NCBI RefSeq assembly: GCF_038449125.1
Contig: NZ_CP151800.1
Coordinates: forward strand, 3,754,406-3,818,405
Source of the DNA: Kosakonia sp. BYX6
Lineage (GTDB): Bacteria > Pseudomonadota > Gammaproteobacteria > Enterobacterales > Enterobacteriaceae
Reading direction: 5' to 3'
DNA length: 64,000 nucleotides
Shown: positions 23,578 to 35,091 of the stretch, one piece after another
How positions within the stretch are numbered: the first letter of the stretch is position 1
How the letters are laid out: each line of letters starts with the position of its first letter
Translations under genes and position numbers: made by a program
The notes under the pieces: model-generated
Seen by the model: the letters and a program-made list of their open reading frames with translations, nothing else
Told to the model about the DNA's origin: nothing
Database searches by the model: none

Positions 23578-24273
23578 TTAATCATCACAATCTTTGTTCG
23601 CGCTGAACTTACCTTTGTTATTCGTCACCAGCACTTTTTGTGCCGCGCCGGTATCCGGGTTCGGTTCTAACGCAAAATGCCCTTCCACCACCAGCAGGAT
23701 CGGTTTCGTTTCGGTGCCGCGCGCCGCAGCGTAATCGCGCTCAAGCTGCGCATTACTGGCAACCGCCACCTGTTTGCCCGTGGCGCAATCGGTGAATACC
23801 GCCGCATCCGCCATGTACATATACTTCCCGCGCATCGCCATCGGCGTCGCCGGCAGCGCAGCTTTCACCGGTTGTAAGGTGTAATTAAGTTGCGAGCGGA
23901 TAGGGTTGCCTTGCTGATCCAGCATCTCAAGCGCTTCGCCCTTGGCGCGAAAATAGGTTTTATCGCCATGGGTATCGGTAAGGATTAACTTGTCCGCTGT
24001 ACGCGCCCAGTTGCCATAGGAACCAAACACCGACGGCGCTTTCCCGCCCAGATAGCGTTGGTTCATCACCCAGCTACCGTCTTTTTCCAGAAACAGCGAA
24101 GTTTCAATCCCTTCACAGTCGGCGCAGGGCAACACGCCGCGCCAGCTTTGCTGCATAGGTTTTAGCTCTTCCACCTGCGTTGGCTGCACCGTTTCGAACT
24201 CACCACGGTGGTTACAGCCGAAAAGGGTAAAGAGCGTACATCCTGCCATGACGGCCAAAATCGCTTTTTTCAC
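23578..24273 (-). CDS. nlpE: Outer-membrane lipoprotein NlpE, Cpx-activating surface sensor
   Basis: This 231-aa lipoprotein starts at GTG 24273 (MKKAILAVM) after an AAGGA site; the longer frame is unsupported. Lipobox LFGC puts lipidation at Cys20. The N-terminal domain has the CxxC pair (LPCADCEG) and the C-terminal OB-fold domain follows, with a second cysteine pair (TDCATG and NKDCDD). Overproduction or surface contact activates the Cpx response in E. coli. Slightly shorter than the 236-aa E. coli protein. Confidence 0.95.
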   Translation of the reverse strand: MKKAILAVMAGCTLFTLFGCNHRGEFETVQPTQVEELKPMQQSWRGVLPCADCEGIETSLFLEKDGSWVMNQRYLGGKAPSVFGSYGNWARTADKLILTDTHGDKTYFRAKGEALEMLDQQGNPIRSQLNYTLQPVKAALPATPMAMRGKYMYMADAAVFTDCATGKQVAVASNAQLERDYAAARGTETKPILLVVEGHFALEPNPDTGAAQKVLVTNNKGKFSANKDCDD

Positions 24274-24308
24274 ACTCCGTTCCTTATGCACTGTTCTGTT
24301 ATTGCCCA

Positions 24309-24731
24309 TCAACCCTCATGGCGACGAACTTTCCCGCGTAGCGCTTTTACCGACGACTTTTGCGACTTGGTCGCTAACCGGCGCTCTTTCGATGCGCGGG
24401 TCGGGCGCGTTGCCCGGCGGCTTTTCTGCACTACGGTTAATTCTTTGATGAGCGCGACCAGGCGAGCAACCGCCGCTTCGCGGTTCATCTCCTGGCTGCG
24501 GTATTCCTGCGCTTTGATAATGACGTAGCCTTCGCTGCTGATTAAATGGTGCGAGGCTTCAAGCAGGTGCGCCTTGTAATACTCTGGCAGGCTTGAGGCG
24601 CGAATGTCAAAACGCAGATGAATGGCGGTTGAGCTTTTATTGACGTGCTGCCCACCCGCGCCCTGCGCCCGCACAGCGGTGATTTCCAGTTCTTCGTCGG
24701 CAATGGAAACCGAACGGGAAATTTCAATCAT
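24309..24731 (-). CDS. arfB: Alternative ribosome-rescue factor B (peptidyl-tRNA hydrolase)
   Basis: This 140-aa protein is the length of E. coli ArfB/YaeJ. The GGQ catalytic loop is at residues 26-28 ([13 protein letters not shown]). The basic C-terminal tail ([20 protein letters not shown]) enters the empty mRNA channel of stalled ribosomes. Its start overlaps the yaeQ stop by 4 bases. Confidence 0.96.
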   Translation of the reverse strand: MIEISRSVSIADEELEITAVRAQGAGGQHVNKSSTAIHLRFDIRASSLPEYYKAHLLEASHHLISSEGYVIIKAQEYRSQEMNREAAVARLVALIKELTVVQKSRRATRPTRASKERRLATKSQKSSVKALRGKVRRHEG

Positions 24732-25276
24732 GAATGCTGCTGCCAGGTTTCAAAGTGGAACTCCAGGTTTTGGCTCTCATCAGATAGCCAGATGGCATCA
24801 TCCTGCAAGGTGGCCTGTATCGTCATGGTGCGATCGTTAGCAAACGCACTGAGCGCCGCCAGTTGCGCATCATCCAGATACCAAATACTCAGATTGCTGA
24901 ACGAAGCACAACGTGACTGGTTCTGCTGCCACCAGATTTGCGCCGCCCGGGAATTATAGGTGAACAACGCCACTTCTTTCGCCTGGTTGCACGCTTTCTT
25001 AAGCCGCTTTTCGTCAGGCAAACCCAGCTCGATCCACAGATCAATACCGAGATAATCATTGCGCAGCCAGGCTTCCGGCTCATCGTCGGCGCTCAGCCCA
25101 CGGGTGAATTGCAAACGCTCGTCGGCGTATTTGATCCACGCCAGCAAACGCAGCATCATGCGTTCTTGCGTTTCGGAAGGATGGCGGGCCAGCGTCAATG
25201 TGGCATCTAAAAACTGGTTACGATCCAGATCGGCAACATTCACCGTCGCTTTATAAATTGTCGCTTTTAATGCCAT
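24728..25276 (-). CDS. yaeQ: YaeQ family protein
   Basis: This 182-aa protein matches E. coli YaeQ (181 aa): [39 protein letters not shown] and [20 protein letters not shown]. The family has a PD-(D/E)XK-like fold but no settled biochemical role. It is the first gene of a yaeQ-arfB-nlpE run. Confidence 0.93.
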   Translation of the reverse strand: MALKATIYKATVNVADLDRNQFLDATLTLARHPSETQERMMLRLLAWIKYADERLQFTRGLSADDEPEAWLRNDYLGIDLWIELGLPDEKRLKKACNQAKEVALFTYNSRAAQIWWQQNQSRCASFSNLSIWYLDDAQLAALSAFANDRTMTIQATLQDDAIWLSDESQNLEFHFETWQQHS

Positions 25277-25471
25277 TACACCACTCCTTCATAAAATGGC
25301 CGCTATTGTAGCGAATATAAGCATAAAGCGCTGTTATCTCTTGCCGCAGGGGATATTCATCACGCTGATAATGCCAAACAAGCTGTGGTATAGTCACCTT
25401 GCTAAACAGAGTTTAACTTCGTAGGCTTAGTGTTATCTCACAGTAAAGTCAGGTTACTGGCAGGAGGTGAT

Positions 25472-25672
25472 GTGAATAATTATTGTGAGTTAGTACGCAG
25501 ACGGTATGCGGAAATCGCCAGCGGAGATTTAGGGTATATCCCGGATGCGCTGGGTTGCGTGTTGAAAGTGCTGAATGAAATGGCGTCGGATGACACCCTT
25601 TCAGAGTCGGTCAGGGAAAAGGCGGCTTATGCTGCCGCGAACTTACTGGTGAGCGATTATGTCAATGAATGA
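25472..25672 (+). CDS. yaeP: Small conserved protein YaeP
   Basis: This 66-aa protein starts at GTG 25472 behind a near-perfect AGGAGGTGAT ribosome site. The frame is open 14 codons upstream, but the GTG start matches E. coli YaeP ([20 protein letters not shown]). Function unknown. It overlaps rof by 8 bases, suggesting coupling. Confidence 0.92.
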   Translation: MNNYCELVRRRYAEIASGDLGYIPDALGCVLKVLNEMASDDTLSESVREKAAYAAANLLVSDYVNE

Positions 25673-25919
25673 TGCCTATCAACCCATCAACTGTGATGAC
25701 TATGACAATCTTGAACTCGCCTGCCAGCATCAACTGTTATTGACGCTGGAGCTAAAAGACGGCGAGGTGCTGAGCGCCAAAGCCAACGATTTAGTCTCAC
25801 GTAAAAATGTGGAGTATCTGGTGATAGACGTCGCAGGCGTAACGCGCGAGCTGCGTCTCGATAAAATTACCAGCTTCAGCCATCCCGAAATCGGCACCGT
25901 TGTGGTGAGCGAGTCCTGA
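25665..25919 (+). CDS. rof: Rho-binding antiterminator Rof
   Basis: This 84-aa Sm-like fold protein binds Rho hexamers and inhibits termination. [20 protein letters not shown] matches E. coli Rof. An in-frame ATG two codons upstream (25659) is an alternative start. Confidence 0.94.
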   Translation: MNDAYQPINCDDYDNLELACQHQLLLTLELKDGEVLSAKANDLVSRKNVEYLVIDVAGVTRELRLDKITSFSHPEIGTVVVSES

Positions 25920-25927
25920 ACACATTG

Positions 25928-25946
25928 CGGGCAGTATCGCTGCCCG
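25928..25946. terminator. Hairpin between convergent rof and tilS
   Basis: cgggcag (25928-25934) / ctgcccg (25940-25946). The T tract is weak (ttatctttg), so terminator function is inferred from location. Confidence 0.55.
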
Positions 25947-27242
25947 TTATCTTTGCCACACCAGCCGCACGCCCGTTTGTCCTTCGCGTTTAATGCCTTC
26001 TTTTGTGACAAACACATCCGCCGCCGCAATCAGCGTTTCACCGTAAAACAGCAGCGGCGTCGAATCGCGACGCCAAGGCGCAACGCCGAGTTCCTGCCAA
26101 ATCTTCTTCAATTTACGCCCACCGCTGCGCCCGACAATATGCAGCAGGCCGGGAGCCTGAAAACGCACAGAAACGACTTCATCTACCGTAGGCGCACGCA
26201 ATTCGCCGCCGTCCAGCAGCGACAAGTCACCTAACCCGTCCGGCAAGTTCAGCGTGTGAAAAGGCGCAGGCCAGTGAAGCTGCGCATCACGCGGGTGCGC
26301 CGTCGTTTTTACCCACCACAAACTGTCACGGTAGCGTCGCACTTCATAGGCGCCGAGACGCAAACACGGCGTGGCATCTTCTCGCGCCAGTGCCACCTCT
26401 TGCCATAACCGATCGAGCATAGCCCGCGACGGCATTGCCGCCCCGAATTTCGCAAGCCAGCGGCGCAAAAGCGCCCGACGGCGCACATCACTCATGCCCT
26501 GCAAGGCGGCAATAGTTAGCGCGCCATCAGGCGTGGTCGCCGCCGAAAGCTCGTCCGCCAGCAGTTCATCCAACAACTGTTCTTGTTCGCCACACAGCGC
26601 GGCGCTGCGAGTAACCGCCTCGGCAAAATGCGGCCAGCGGGCATTCAGCAACGGTAGAACGTCTGCGCGTAGAAAATTGCGGTCAAAGCGGGTGTCGGCG
26701 TTGCTTTCATCGTCGATCCAATGAAGATGATGGTCGGTCGCCCATTGATACAGGGCATCCCGCGTTTGATTGAGCAAGGGGCGAATAAGCTGCGTGCCAT
26801 AAAAAGGCAGGCTCTCTGGCATGGCGGCAAGCCCGGCCGGGCCGCTGCCGCGTTTTAATGCCAGCAAAAAAGTTTCACATTGGTCATCCTGATGCTGGGC
26901 GGTGAGCAGCACTTCGTCGGGTAACAACGCTTCACGAAACGCCTGATAGCGTGCTTTGCGGGCCTGCGCTTCTATCCCTTCCCCTCCATCCACCAGCGTG
27001 ACGCGAACAATAGACAGCGGAATCTGCCAATGCTCGCAAAGGCGCTGGCAATGCGCAGCCCAGCTATCGGCATGCGGACTCAGCCCGTGATGGACATGAA
27101 TCGCCCGCAACTGGATATCAGGTTGTTGCGCTCGCCAAAGCATCAGCTTATGCAGCAGAACGGTGGAATCCAGCCCGCCGCTAAACGCCACCAGAAACTG
27201 GCGCGAAGAGGTCGGCAACGGCGTGAAAAATGGCGTGGTCAT
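25947..27242 (-). CDS. tilS: tRNA(Ile)-lysidine synthetase
   Basis: This 431-aa enzyme converts C34 of tRNA-Ile(CAU) to lysidine so it reads AUA. The PP-loop ATPase motif is [13 protein letters not shown] near the N-terminus, and the C-terminal TilS domain ends [34 protein letters not shown]. The start at 27242 gives the family length (432 in E. coli). The open frame extends 20 codons further, but through a strong hairpin. Confidence 0.95.
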   Translation of the reverse strand: MTTPFFTPLPTSSRQFLVAFSGGLDSTVLLHKLMLWRAQQPDIQLRAIHVHHGLSPHADSWAAHCQRLCEHWQIPLSIVRVTLVDGGEGIEAQARKARYQAFREALLPDEVLLTAQHQDDQCETFLLALKRGSGPAGLAAMPESLPFYGTQLIRPLLNQTRDALYQWATDHHLHWIDDESNADTRFDRNFLRADVLPLLNARWPHFAEAVTRSAALCGEQEQLLDELLADELSAATTPDGALTIAALQGMSDVRRRALLRRWLAKFGAAMPSRAMLDRLWQEVALAREDATPCLRLGAYEVRRYRDSLWWVKTTAHPRDAQLHWPAPFHTLNLPDGLGDLSLLDGGELRAPTVDEVVSVRFQAPGLLHIVGRSGGRKLKKIWQELGVAPWRRDSTPLLFYGETLIAAADVFVTKEGIKREGQTGVRLVWQR

Positions 27243-27263
27243 AGCGGTTATCAAAACGGAAGC

Positions 27264-27288
27264 AATGCCCGGCACGTTACCGGGCATT
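27264..27288 (-). terminator. Hairpin between gloA2 and tilS
   Basis: Perfect nine-base stem aatgcccgg (27264-27272) / ccgggcatt (27280-27288) with a seven-base loop. There is no clean T tract. It could be an attenuator, a processing site, or a block limiting tilS expression from the gloA2 transcript. Confidence 0.5.
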
Positions 27289-27305
27289 CGCAGAAGTGGC
27301 AAGTG

Positions 27306-27695
27306 TTACTGCTGGTAAAGCTCCAGCGGCAGGCCATCCGGATCGTTAAAGAAGGTGAAACGTTTGTCGGTGCAAGGGTCGATGCGAATCTCTTCACACT
27401 TCACACCGTGCGCTTCGAGATGCGCCACCGCTTGGTCAAGATCATCGACGCTGAAGGCCAGATGGCGCAGCCCACATGCTTCCGGGCGACTGGGGCGCAC
27501 AGGCGGGAACGGGAACGAAAACAGTTCAATCACATACTGCCCGTTTAACGCAAGATCCCCTTTCCAGGAGTCGCGCTCTTCACGATACACCTCGCTTTGC
27601 AGCGTCAACCCGAGGATATCGCAGTAGAAGGCTTTGCTTACGGCATAATCCGTAGCAATGATGGCAATGTGATGTACCTGTTTTAGACCCAGCAT
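27306..27695 (-). CDS. gloA2: VOC-family glyoxalase-like protein (YaeR/GloA2)
   Basis: This 129-aa protein is collinear with E. coli YaeR. The vicinal-oxygen-chelate beta-alpha-beta-beta-beta repeats show metal ligands in HHIAIIATD, IELFSFP, LRHLAFSVDD and LPLELYQQ. Activity on methylglyoxal-glutathione is inferred only. Confidence 0.93.
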   Translation of the reverse strand: MLGLKQVHHIAIIATDYAVSKAFYCDILGLTLQSEVYREERDSWKGDLALNGQYVIELFSFPFPPVRPSRPEACGLRHLAFSVDDLDQAVAHLEAHGVKCEEIRIDPCTDKRFTFFNDPDGLPLELYQQ

Positions 27696-27753
27696 AATCT
27701 CTCCTTTTCGTCATGCCAGAACGTTACCCCCGCCCGCGTTGACCCGCAATAGT

Positions 27754-29892
27754 TCAGGGCGTTTTTAGGACTCGTACGTGGTATACGCCCTCTTCATCCC
27801 GTTTCGCGCCGTGGATATCCGTTTCGAACCCCGGATAGTGGCGGCCAATCGCGCACAGCATCAAAAGAAAATCGAGCACCGCGCGGCTGGCATCGGTGAT
27901 CATTTCGCCCGGCATCACCAACGGCACGCCAGGCGGGTAAGGCAGGATCATATTGGCCGAAATGCGCCCGATAAGCTGTTCTAGCGCGATGGTTTCCACT
28001 TCGCCCTGAATCTGCCGCTGCCAGGCCTGGTGCGGTGTCAGTTTCATCTCCGGCAAGACGTCAAAGGCTTGCAGCATCAGGCGAGGGAGATCGTGCTGAC
28101 GGATCAATTTGTGGATCCCCTGCGCCAGATCCTGAATGCGCATATTGCGGTAGAAGTCAGGATCTTCGGCATAGAGATCCGGCAGCATGTTTTTCACCCG
28201 CAGATTGAGATCGTAAGCGCGTTTGAACTCCATTAGCCCGCGCAGCAGCCCCATCGCACGGGTTTTATCGATGCCAATACTAAACAAAAACAGCAGGTTG
28301 TACGGACCGGTTTTCTCAACCACCACGCCGCGCTCGTCGAGGAACTTCGCCACCAACGCCGCCGGGATCCCCTCTTCGCTCATATTGCCCGCTTCATCCA
28401 TGCCAGGCGTCAGAATGGTGACTTTGACCGGATCGAGGAACATATGATCGTTATCCGCTTCACGGAAACCGTGCCAGCGCTCGCCGGACGCCACCGGCCA
28501 GCAGGCGGCTTCATCGATCTCTTCCGGTTGCCAGATATCAAAGAACCAGCCGTCAGCTTCCTCTTTAAGGCGCTGCACCTCTTTGCGAAAGTGTAACGCG
28601 CGCTCCACCGAACGGTTGATCAGCCGCTTGCCGGGGTTACCGCGCAGCATCGCCGCCGCCGTTTCGATGGAGGCCACCAGCGGATAGCTCGGTGATGTGG
28701 TGGTGTGCATCATAAACGCTTCGTTAAAGGCATCTTCATCGTATTCGCCCTTAATATGGATAAGCGAAGCCTGGGAAAATGCAGCCAACATTTTGTGGGT
28801 CGACTGGGTTTCATAAAACACTTTCCCGGCGATGCGCTCGCCGCTCATACCGCTTTTCCCGGCGTAGATCGGATGGAAATTGGTGTACGGCACCCAAGCC
28901 GAATCGAAGTGGATCGACGGCACATCCAGCGTCTTTTTGATCCAGTCCGTGTTATACAGCAGCCCGTCATAAGTGGAGTTGGTGATCACCGCATGCACCG
29001 GCCAGCGTGCGCCGTCTGTTTTCGCGATCTTCTGCTCAATGCTGACTTGAGTAAATTCGCGCCGCGGAATGCCGCCGAGAATACCCAACGCGTTGCGTCC
29101 CGGTTTCAACCACAGCGGTGTGATATCACTCATCATCAGCAAATGGGCGAGGGATTTATGACAGTTACGATCGATAAGCAGCGTGCTCCCGGCGGGCGCG
29201 GCGTACATGCCGACAATCTTATTCGAGGTGGACGTGCCATTGGTGACCATATAGCTTTGCTCGGCCCCAAATGTGCGGGCTATGTACTCTTCGGCCTCCA
29301 GATGCGGGCCGGTATGATCAAGCAGCGAACCCAATTCGGTGACCGAAATCGAGACGTCCGCTTTTAAGGTGTTGCCGCCGAAAAAGTCGTAAAACAGGCA
29401 ACCCACCGGGCTTTTTTGGTACGCCGTGCCCGCCATATGCCCTGGCGTACAGAAGGTATATTTCCCCTCTTTGACATAGGTAAACAGCGCCCGGGTGAAC
29501 GGCGGCGTAATGTTTTCCAGGTACTCTTTGGTGTACTGATCGATGCGCGTCGCAATATCACTGGCCACGCCAAGTGAATACTCGAAAAACCACAGCGCCA
29601 TGCGCATATCGTGGGCGCTAACATCCAGTGTCGAATGTGTATTGATAAAAGCATACAGCGGAAGATATTCGTTAAGCTGATTGATCTCGCTGCATAGATC
29701 GAGGTTGTACTCGTCCCAGTCAAAGATCACGCCGCAAATGCGCGGGTTATGCTCAATAAATTTCAGTAAGTCGGTGCTGTTTCTGGGCCAGATAATTTGA
29801 AACCCTTGCGCGTGTAACGCCTGCTCCAGCTCCTTAATTGGCTCATCTTTATAGAAAACGCCATGGGGTCCCATGATGGCAATAATATTCAC
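27754..29892 (-). CDS. ldcC: Constitutive lysine decarboxylase
   Basis: This 712-aa PLP enzyme (fold type I) decarboxylates lysine to cadaverine. It has an N-terminal response-regulator-like wing domain (MNIIAIMGPHGVFYKD), a core with the PLP Lys367 in STHKMLAAFSQAS, and a C-terminal domain contributing to the decamer. Its location after accA identifies it as LdcC rather than inducible CadA. No cadB antiporter is adjacent. Confidence 0.95.
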   Translation of the reverse strand: MNIIAIMGPHGVFYKDEPIKELEQALHAQGFQIIWPRNSTDLLKFIEHNPRICGVIFDWDEYNLDLCSEINQLNEYLPLYAFINTHSTLDVSAHDMRMALWFFEYSLGVASDIATRIDQYTKEYLENITPPFTRALFTYVKEGKYTFCTPGHMAGTAYQKSPVGCLFYDFFGGNTLKADVSISVTELGSLLDHTGPHLEAEEYIARTFGAEQSYMVTNGTSTSNKIVGMYAAPAGSTLLIDRNCHKSLAHLLMMSDITPLWLKPGRNALGILGGIPRREFTQVSIEQKIAKTDGARWPVHAVITNSTYDGLLYNTDWIKKTLDVPSIHFDSAWVPYTNFHPIYAGKSGMSGERIAGKVFYETQSTHKMLAAFSQASLIHIKGEYDEDAFNEAFMMHTTTSPSYPLVASIETAAAMLRGNPGKRLINRSVERALHFRKEVQRLKEEADGWFFDIWQPEEIDEAACWPVASGERWHGFREADNDHMFLDPVKVTILTPGMDEAGNMSEEGIPAALVAKFLDERGVVVEKTGPYNLLFLFSIGIDKTRAMGLLRGLMEFKRAYDLNLRVKNMLPDLYAEDPDFYRNMRIQDLAQGIHKLIRQHDLPRLMLQAFDVLPEMKLTPHQAWQRQIQGEVETIALEQLIGRISANMILPYPPGVPLVMPGEMITDASRAVLDFLLMLCAIGRHYPGFETDIHGAKRDEEGVYHVRVLKTP

Positions 29893-29944
29893 AGCTACCT
29901 CCGTTAAAAACCTACGCTAAGCATAGCTGAGGGAAACGGCAGAC

Positions 29945-29975
29945 ATAAAAAAAGCCGCACCTGAGGTGCGGCTCA
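29945..29975 (-). terminator. accA terminator
   Basis: agccgcac (29953-29960) / gtgcggct (29966-29973); the minus strand continues with a run of seven T. Confidence 0.9.
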
Positions 29976-29983
29976 TCATATCT

Positions 29984-30001
29984 TGTCGGATGGCGCTTCG
30001 C
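29984..30001. repeat. REP-like fragment abutting the accA stop
   Basis: gtcggatggcgcttcgctta shares the ggcgcttcgctt core seen (either strand) in the repeats at 54826 and 61572. Only half a palindrome is present. Confidence 0.5.
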
Positions 30002-30961
30002 TTAGGCGTAGCCGTAGCTCATCAGACGCTGGTAACGGCGGTTACGCAGATCTTCTTTGCTCAGCACATCCAGATCGGCCAGATCGGCCAGCAGTTGCGC
30101 TTTCAGTGAAGCGGCAATCGCTTCCGGGTTACGGTGAGCGCCGCCCAGTGGTTCTGGAATAATGGAGTCGATCAGTTTCAGCTCTTTCAGACGTGGCGCG
30201 ATGATACCCATCGCATCAGCAGCCAGCGGTGCTTTGTCGGCGCTTTTCCATAGGATCGACGCACAACCTTCCGGGGAGATAACGGAATAGGTGCTGTATT
30301 GCAGCATATTCACTTTATCGCCCACGCCAATCGCCAGCGCGCCACCGGAGCCACCTTCGCCAATCACGGTGCAGATAACCGGCACGCTCAGGCGAGACAT
30401 TTCACGCAGGTTGCGGGCGATCGCTTCAGACTGACCACGTTCTTCCGCACCGACGCCCGGGTAAGCACCAGGGGTGTCGATAAAGGTGATGATCGGCATA
30501 TTAAAGCGTTCTGCCATTTCCATCAGACGCAGCGCTTTGCGGTAGCCTTCCGGTGCCGGCATACCAAAGTTGCGGCGAATTTTCTCTTTGGTTTCGCGGC
30601 CTTTCTGATGACCAATGATCATCACCGGGCGATCGTCCAGACGCGCGATGCCGCCAACAATGGCTTTATCGTCTGCATAGGCGCGGTCGCCAGCCAGTTC
30701 GTCAAATTCATCGAAAGCCAGGCGGACATAATCCAGGGTGTATGGACGCAGCGGATGGCGAGCCAACTGAGCAACCTGCCATGCGCCAAGATCGGCGAAA
30801 ATTTTGCGTGTCAGCTCGACGCTTTTTTCACGCAGACGATGCACTTCTTCGTCGATGTTAATATCCAGTTTTTCATCCTGACGGCCAACGGCGGTCAGAG
30901 AATCGATTTTCGCTTCCAGCTCAGCAATAGGCTGTTCGAAATCAAGGAAATTCAGACTCAT
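30002..30961 (-). CDS. accA: Acetyl-CoA carboxylase carboxyltransferase alpha subunit
   Basis: This 319-aa protein is the same length as E. coli AccA. With AccD it transfers CO2 from biotin to acetyl-CoA, the committed step of fatty-acid synthesis. Crotonase-fold oxyanion features are visible: [18 protein letters not shown] and [15 protein letters not shown]. The N-terminal helices precede them. It lies 12 bases after dnaE, as in E. coli. Confidence 0.98.
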   Translation of the reverse strand: MSLNFLDFEQPIAELEAKIDSLTAVGRQDEKLDINIDEEVHRLREKSVELTRKIFADLGAWQVAQLARHPLRPYTLDYVRLAFDEFDELAGDRAYADDKAIVGGIARLDDRPVMIIGHQKGRETKEKIRRNFGMPAPEGYRKALRLMEMAERFNMPIITFIDTPGAYPGVGAEERGQSEAIARNLREMSRLSVPVICTVIGEGGSGGALAIGVGDKVNMLQYSTYSVISPEGCASILWKSADKAPLAADAMGIIAPRLKELKLIDSIIPEPLGGAHRNPEAIAASLKAQLLADLADLDVLSKEDLRNRRYQRLMSYGYA

Positions 30962-30973
30962 AGTATTCCTGTA

Positions 30974-33900
30974 TTAGTCAAACTCCAGTTCCACCTGCTC
31001 CGAACCAATGAGGCCACGCAGATCGTTAAGTAAACGATCGCTCGGAGAGACACGCCACGTTGCGCCGAAACGTAACCGCGCGCGCGCATCCGCCCTCTGA
31101 TAGTAGAGATGTACTGGAATGGTTCCCGAACGGTGGGGTTCCAGAGACTGACGGAGTCGGTTTAAAAGCTGGTCATCAATTTGCCTGTCCGTCAGCGAGA
31201 TAGCAAGCCCGCGGGCATATTTTTCCCGGGCTTCGTCAATGTCCATAACTTCGCGGGCGGTCATTTTAAGCCCCCCGCTGAAGTCATCAAAGCTGACCTG
31301 TCCGCTGACGATGAGTATGCGGTCTTTTTCCAGCAACTGCTGGTATTTATCCAGCGCGTCAGTGAACAACATCACTTCCAGACGCCCGGAACGGTCATCC
31401 AACGTACAGATGCCGATACGATTGCCGCGCTTGGTGACCATAACCCGCGCGGCAATGACGAGCCCCGCCGCCGTGGTGACTTTCCCACGGTCGGTCGGAT
31501 GCATGTCTTTCAGCCTGTAGCCTCCGACATAGCGCTCAATCTCTTTTAAATACTGGTTAATCGGATGGCCCGTCAGGTACAAACCTAACGTTTCGCGTTC
31601 GCCATCCAACTGCACTTGTTCCGGCCACGGCTGACAATTGGCGTAAGACTGCTCTATTTGCTCCGGTTCTTCCGCCAGCACACCGAACATATCCGCCTGG
31701 CCGATCGCTTCCGCTTTCGAATGCTGATCGGCGGCTTTTAATGCATCGCCCAGCGAATTCATCAGCGCCGCGCGATGCGGTCCGAGGCGGTCAAACGCCC
31801 CGGACATAATCAGTTTTTCCAGCACCCGGCGATTGAGCTTTTTGATATCGGTCCGTGCGCAGAGATCAAACAGTTCGCGGAAATAGCCGCCGTTGTTACG
31901 CGCTTCAATGATCGCTTCAATCGGCCCTTCGCCCACGCCCTTAATCGCGCCGATACCGTAAACAATTTCCCCGTCATCGTTGACGTGGAAATGGTACAAA
32001 CCGGAGTTGATATCAGGCGGCAGGATTTTCAGGCCCATGCGCCAGCACTCATCCACCAGGCCAACCACTTTCTCGGTGTTGTCCATATCGGCAGTCATGA
32101 CCGCCGCCATAAATTCGGCCGGATAATGCGCTTTCAGCCACAGCGTCTGGTATGAAACCAAAGCATAGGCGGCGGAGTGCGATTTGTTAAACCCGTATCC
32201 GGCGAATTTTTCCACCAGATCGAAGATTTTCATCGCCAGTTCGCCGTCGACGCCGTTTTTCTTCGCGCCTTCTTCAAACGTACCGCGCTGCTTCGCCATC
32301 TCTTCCGGCTTTTTCTTACCCATTGCGCGACGCAGCATATCCGCGCCGCCGAGGGTGTAGCCAGAAAGCACCTGGGCAATCTGCATCACCTGTTCCTGAT
32401 ACAGGATGATGCCGTAGGTCGGCTCCAGTACCGGTTTCAGGCTTTCGTGCTGCCATTGTACGTCCGGATAAGAGATCTCTTCGCGACCATGCTTACGGTC
32501 GATAAAGTTATCTACCATGCCGGATTGCAGTGGCCCAGGGCGGAACAGCGCCACCAGTGCGATCATATCTTCGAAGCAGTCTGGCTGCAGACGCTTGATC
32601 AAATCTTTCATGCCGCGCGATTCAAGCTGGAACACCGCAGTGGTTTCCGAGCGTTGCAGCATGTCGAAACTTTTCTTGTCATCCAATGGGATGGCGGCGA
32701 TATCCAGTGGCGGCTCGCCCTGTTTCTCGCGGCGAGCGTTGATCATCTCCAACGCCCAGTTGATGATGGTCAGCGTACGCAAACCGAGGAAGTCGAACTT
32801 CACCAGGCCCGCGTATTCCACGTCGTTTTTATCAAACTGGGTGACCGGATGCTGACCGGCTTCATCGCAGTAGAGCGGCGCAAAATCGGTGATTTTGGTC
32901 GGCGCGATCACCACACCACCGGCGTGTTTACCGGCGTTTCGCGTTACCCCTTCCAGCTTGCGCGCCATATCAATCAGCGCTTTGACTTCTTCGTCCGCTT
33001 CGTAGATTTCCGGCAATTGCGGTTCGGCTTCAAACGCTTTGGCCAGCGTCATCCCCGGATCCGGCGGCACCAGTTTGGAAATCCGATCGACAAAGCCGTA
33101 CGGATGACCCAAAACGCGGCCCACGTCGCGGATAACTGCTTTCGCCGCCATCGTACCGAAGGTGATGATCTGCGAAACCGCGTCGCGCCCGTACATATCC
33201 GCCACATGTTCGATAACCTGGTCGCGCTTCTCCATACAGAAGTCGACGTCGAAGTCGGGCATGGATACGCGTTCCGGGTTAAGGAAACGTTCGAACAGCA
33301 GGTCAAACTCCAGCGGATCAAGGTCGGTAATTTTCAGCGCATACGCCACCAGCGAACCCGCACCGGAACCACGTCCCGGGCCTACAGGTACGCCGTTATC
33401 TTTCGACCACTGGATAAATTCCATCACGATGAGGAAGTAGCCAGGGAACCCCATCTGGTTGATAACTTGCAGTTCAATATCCAGACGCTCGTCGTAAGGC
33501 GGGCGTTTTTCGGCGCGCACGGCCGGATCCGGGAAGAGGAATTCCAGACGCTCTTCCAGACCCTCTTTGGATTTCACAACGAGGAAATCTTCGGTGGTCA
33601 TGTCCCCGGTCGGGAACTGCGGCAGGAAGTATTCGCCCAGCCGCACAGTGACGTTGCAGCGTTTGGCGATTTCGACCGTGTTTTCCAGCGCTTCCGGAAT
33701 ATCGGCAAACAGCTCGCACATCTCCTCTTCGCTGCGCATATATTGCTGCGGCGAGTAGTTGCGCGGACGTTTGGGATCGTCGAGGGTAAAGCCGTCGTGG
33801 ATGGCAACGCGGATTTCATGCGCATCGAAATCACCTGCATCGATAAAACGCACATCGTTGGTAGCGACCACGGGCACGCCGTGTTCTTCCGCTAGCGCGA

Positions 33901-34456
33901 CGGCGGCGTGCAGATAATTCTCTTCGTCGGTGCGGCCGGTACGGATCAATTCCAGATAGTAGCGATCGCGGAAATGCTGTTTGTAGAAATCGAGGCACTG
34001 TTCGACCAGCGCGCTGTTACCGCGTATCAGGCTTTTGCCGACGTCGCCCATGCGACCGCCTGACAACAGAATCAGCCCTTCGTTAAGCTCCACCAGCCAG
34101 TCGCGGTCGATCCACGGGCCTAACGCGCCGTAACCGCGCTGATAAGCACGCGAGATAAGCAATGTCAGATTCTGATAGCCGGTATTGTTGGCGGCGAGAA
34201 CGGTCAGTTGCGTGAACTCATCGCCGAACAGATCGCTTTGCACATGGAAGTCGGCACCGACGATCGGCTTGATCCCGGCACCGTGCGCTGTTCCGTAAAA
34301 CTTCACCAGACCACACAGGTTGGTGAAATCCGTGATCGCCAGCGCGGGCGAGCCAAGCGCGGCCGCTTTTTTCACCAGCGGCCCGGTTTTCGCCAGCCCG
34401 TCAATCATGGAATAATCGCTATGCACCCGTAGGTGTACGAAACGTGGTTCAGCCAT
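30974..34456 (-). CDS. dnaE: DNA polymerase III alpha subunit
   Basis: This 1160-aa replicative polymerase is the same size as E. coli. The N-terminal PHP domain ([19 protein letters not shown]) is followed by the catalytic Asp pair in [13 protein letters not shown] and the third Asp in [11 protein letters not shown]. The HhH and OB domains ([18 protein letters not shown]) and beta-clamp binding region come before the C-terminal tau-binding part. The two-gene dnaE-accA order follows rnhB. Long antisense frames across it are artefacts. Confidence 0.98.
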   Translation of the reverse strand: MAEPRFVHLRVHSDYSMIDGLAKTGPLVKKAAALGSPALAITDFTNLCGLVKFYGTAHGAGIKPIVGADFHVQSDLFGDEFTQLTVLAANNTGYQNLTLLISRAYQRGYGALGPWIDRDWLVELNEGLILLSGGRMGDVGKSLIRGNSALVEQCLDFYKQHFRDRYYLELIRTGRTDEENYLHAAVALAEEHGVPVVATNDVRFIDAGDFDAHEIRVAIHDGFTLDDPKRPRNYSPQQYMRSEEEMCELFADIPEALENTVEIAKRCNVTVRLGEYFLPQFPTGDMTTEDFLVVKSKEGLEERLEFLFPDPAVRAEKRPPYDERLDIELQVINQMGFPGYFLIVMEFIQWSKDNGVPVGPGRGSGAGSLVAYALKITDLDPLEFDLLFERFLNPERVSMPDFDVDFCMEKRDQVIEHVADMYGRDAVSQIITFGTMAAKAVIRDVGRVLGHPYGFVDRISKLVPPDPGMTLAKAFEAEPQLPEIYEADEEVKALIDMARKLEGVTRNAGKHAGGVVIAPTKITDFAPLYCDEAGQHPVTQFDKNDVEYAGLVKFDFLGLRTLTIINWALEMINARREKQGEPPLDIAAIPLDDKKSFDMLQRSETTAVFQLESRGMKDLIKRLQPDCFEDMIALVALFRPGPLQSGMVDNFIDRKHGREEISYPDVQWQHESLKPVLEPTYGIILYQEQVMQIAQVLSGYTLGGADMLRRAMGKKKPEEMAKQRGTFEEGAKKNGVDGELAMKIFDLVEKFAGYGFNKSHSAAYALVSYQTLWLKAHYPAEFMAAVMTADMDNTEKVVGLVDECWRMGLKILPPDINSGLYHFHVNDDGEIVYGIGAIKGVGEGPIEAIIEARNNGGYFRELFDLCARTDIKKLNRRVLEKLIMSGAFDRLGPHRAALMNSLGDALKAADQHSKAEAIGQADMFGVLAEEPEQIEQSYANCQPWPEQVQLDGERETLGLYLTGHPINQYLKEIERYVGGYRLKDMHPTDRGKVTTAAGLVIAARVMVTKRGNRIGICTLDDRSGRLEVMLFTDALDKYQQLLEKDRILIVSGQVSFDDFSGGLKMTAREVMDIDEAREKYARGLAISLTDRQIDDQLLNRLRQSLEPHRSGTIPVHLYYQRADARARLRFGATWRVSPSDRLLNDLRGLIGSEQVELEFD

Positions 34457-34494
34457 TTTTAGATTCCAGCCTGGTTATTTCACGTTCTCAAGGA

Positions 34495-35091
34495 TCAGGA
34501 CACGAGGCCTAACGCGCGTTTCACCGGCGCGAAACTGCGTCGGTGATGCTCGGTTGCACCGTGTTCCGTCAGCTTCTCCAGATGGAAAGCAGTGGGATAG
34601 CCTTTGTGCTGCGCAAAGCCATATTGCGGAAAGACCAGATCAAGCGCAGCCATCTCTGCATCTCGCGTGACCTTGGCGAGGATCGACGCCGCGCTGATTT
34701 CTGCCACCCGGCTATCGCCTTTGACCACCGCCAGCGAAGGCATCGCCAACGTCGGGCAGCGGTTGCCGTCAATCAGCACATATTCCGGTGTGATGGTCAG
34801 CCCAGCGATAGCGCGCTGCATCGCCAGCATGGTGGCATGCAGAATATTGAGTTCATCAATTTCATGCGGCTCTGCGCGGCCCAGGCTCCAGGCCAGCGCT
34901 TTCTCTTTGATCTCATCGTAGAGCGACAAACGGCGTTTTTCGGATAATTTTTTTGAATCGTTAAGGCCGAAAATCGGGCGCTCAGGGTCGAGGATCACCG
35001 CAGCCGTCACGACCGCGCCCACTAATGGGCCACGCCCTACTTCATCCACACCCGCCACTAAATGCGTATGCGGATAAACAAACTCGATCAT
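34495..35091 (-). CDS. rnhB: Ribonuclease HII
   Basis: This 198-aa enzyme cuts at single ribonucleotides embedded in [20 protein letters not shown] carries the first acidic residues, and [10 protein letters not shown] and [13 protein letters not shown] the remaining motifs. The start overlaps the lpxB stop by 4 bases (ATGA). Confidence 0.96.
   Translation of the reverse strand: MIEFVYPHTHLVAGVDEVGRGPLVGAVVTAAVILDPERPIFGLNDSKKLSEKRRLSLYDEIKEKALAWSLGRAEPHEIDELNILHATMLAMQRAIAGLTITPEYVLIDGNRCPTLAMPSLAVVKGDSRVAEISAASILAKVTRDAEMAALDLVFPQYGFAQHKGYPTAFHLEKLTEHGATEHHRRSFAPVKRALGLVS

Noticed and set aside
32177-33895. Long plus-strand open frame (572 codons) opposite dnaE
   Set aside because: It lies wholly antisense to dnaE, is rich in Arg, His and Phe from reversed codons, and shows no recognisable domain or ribosome site.
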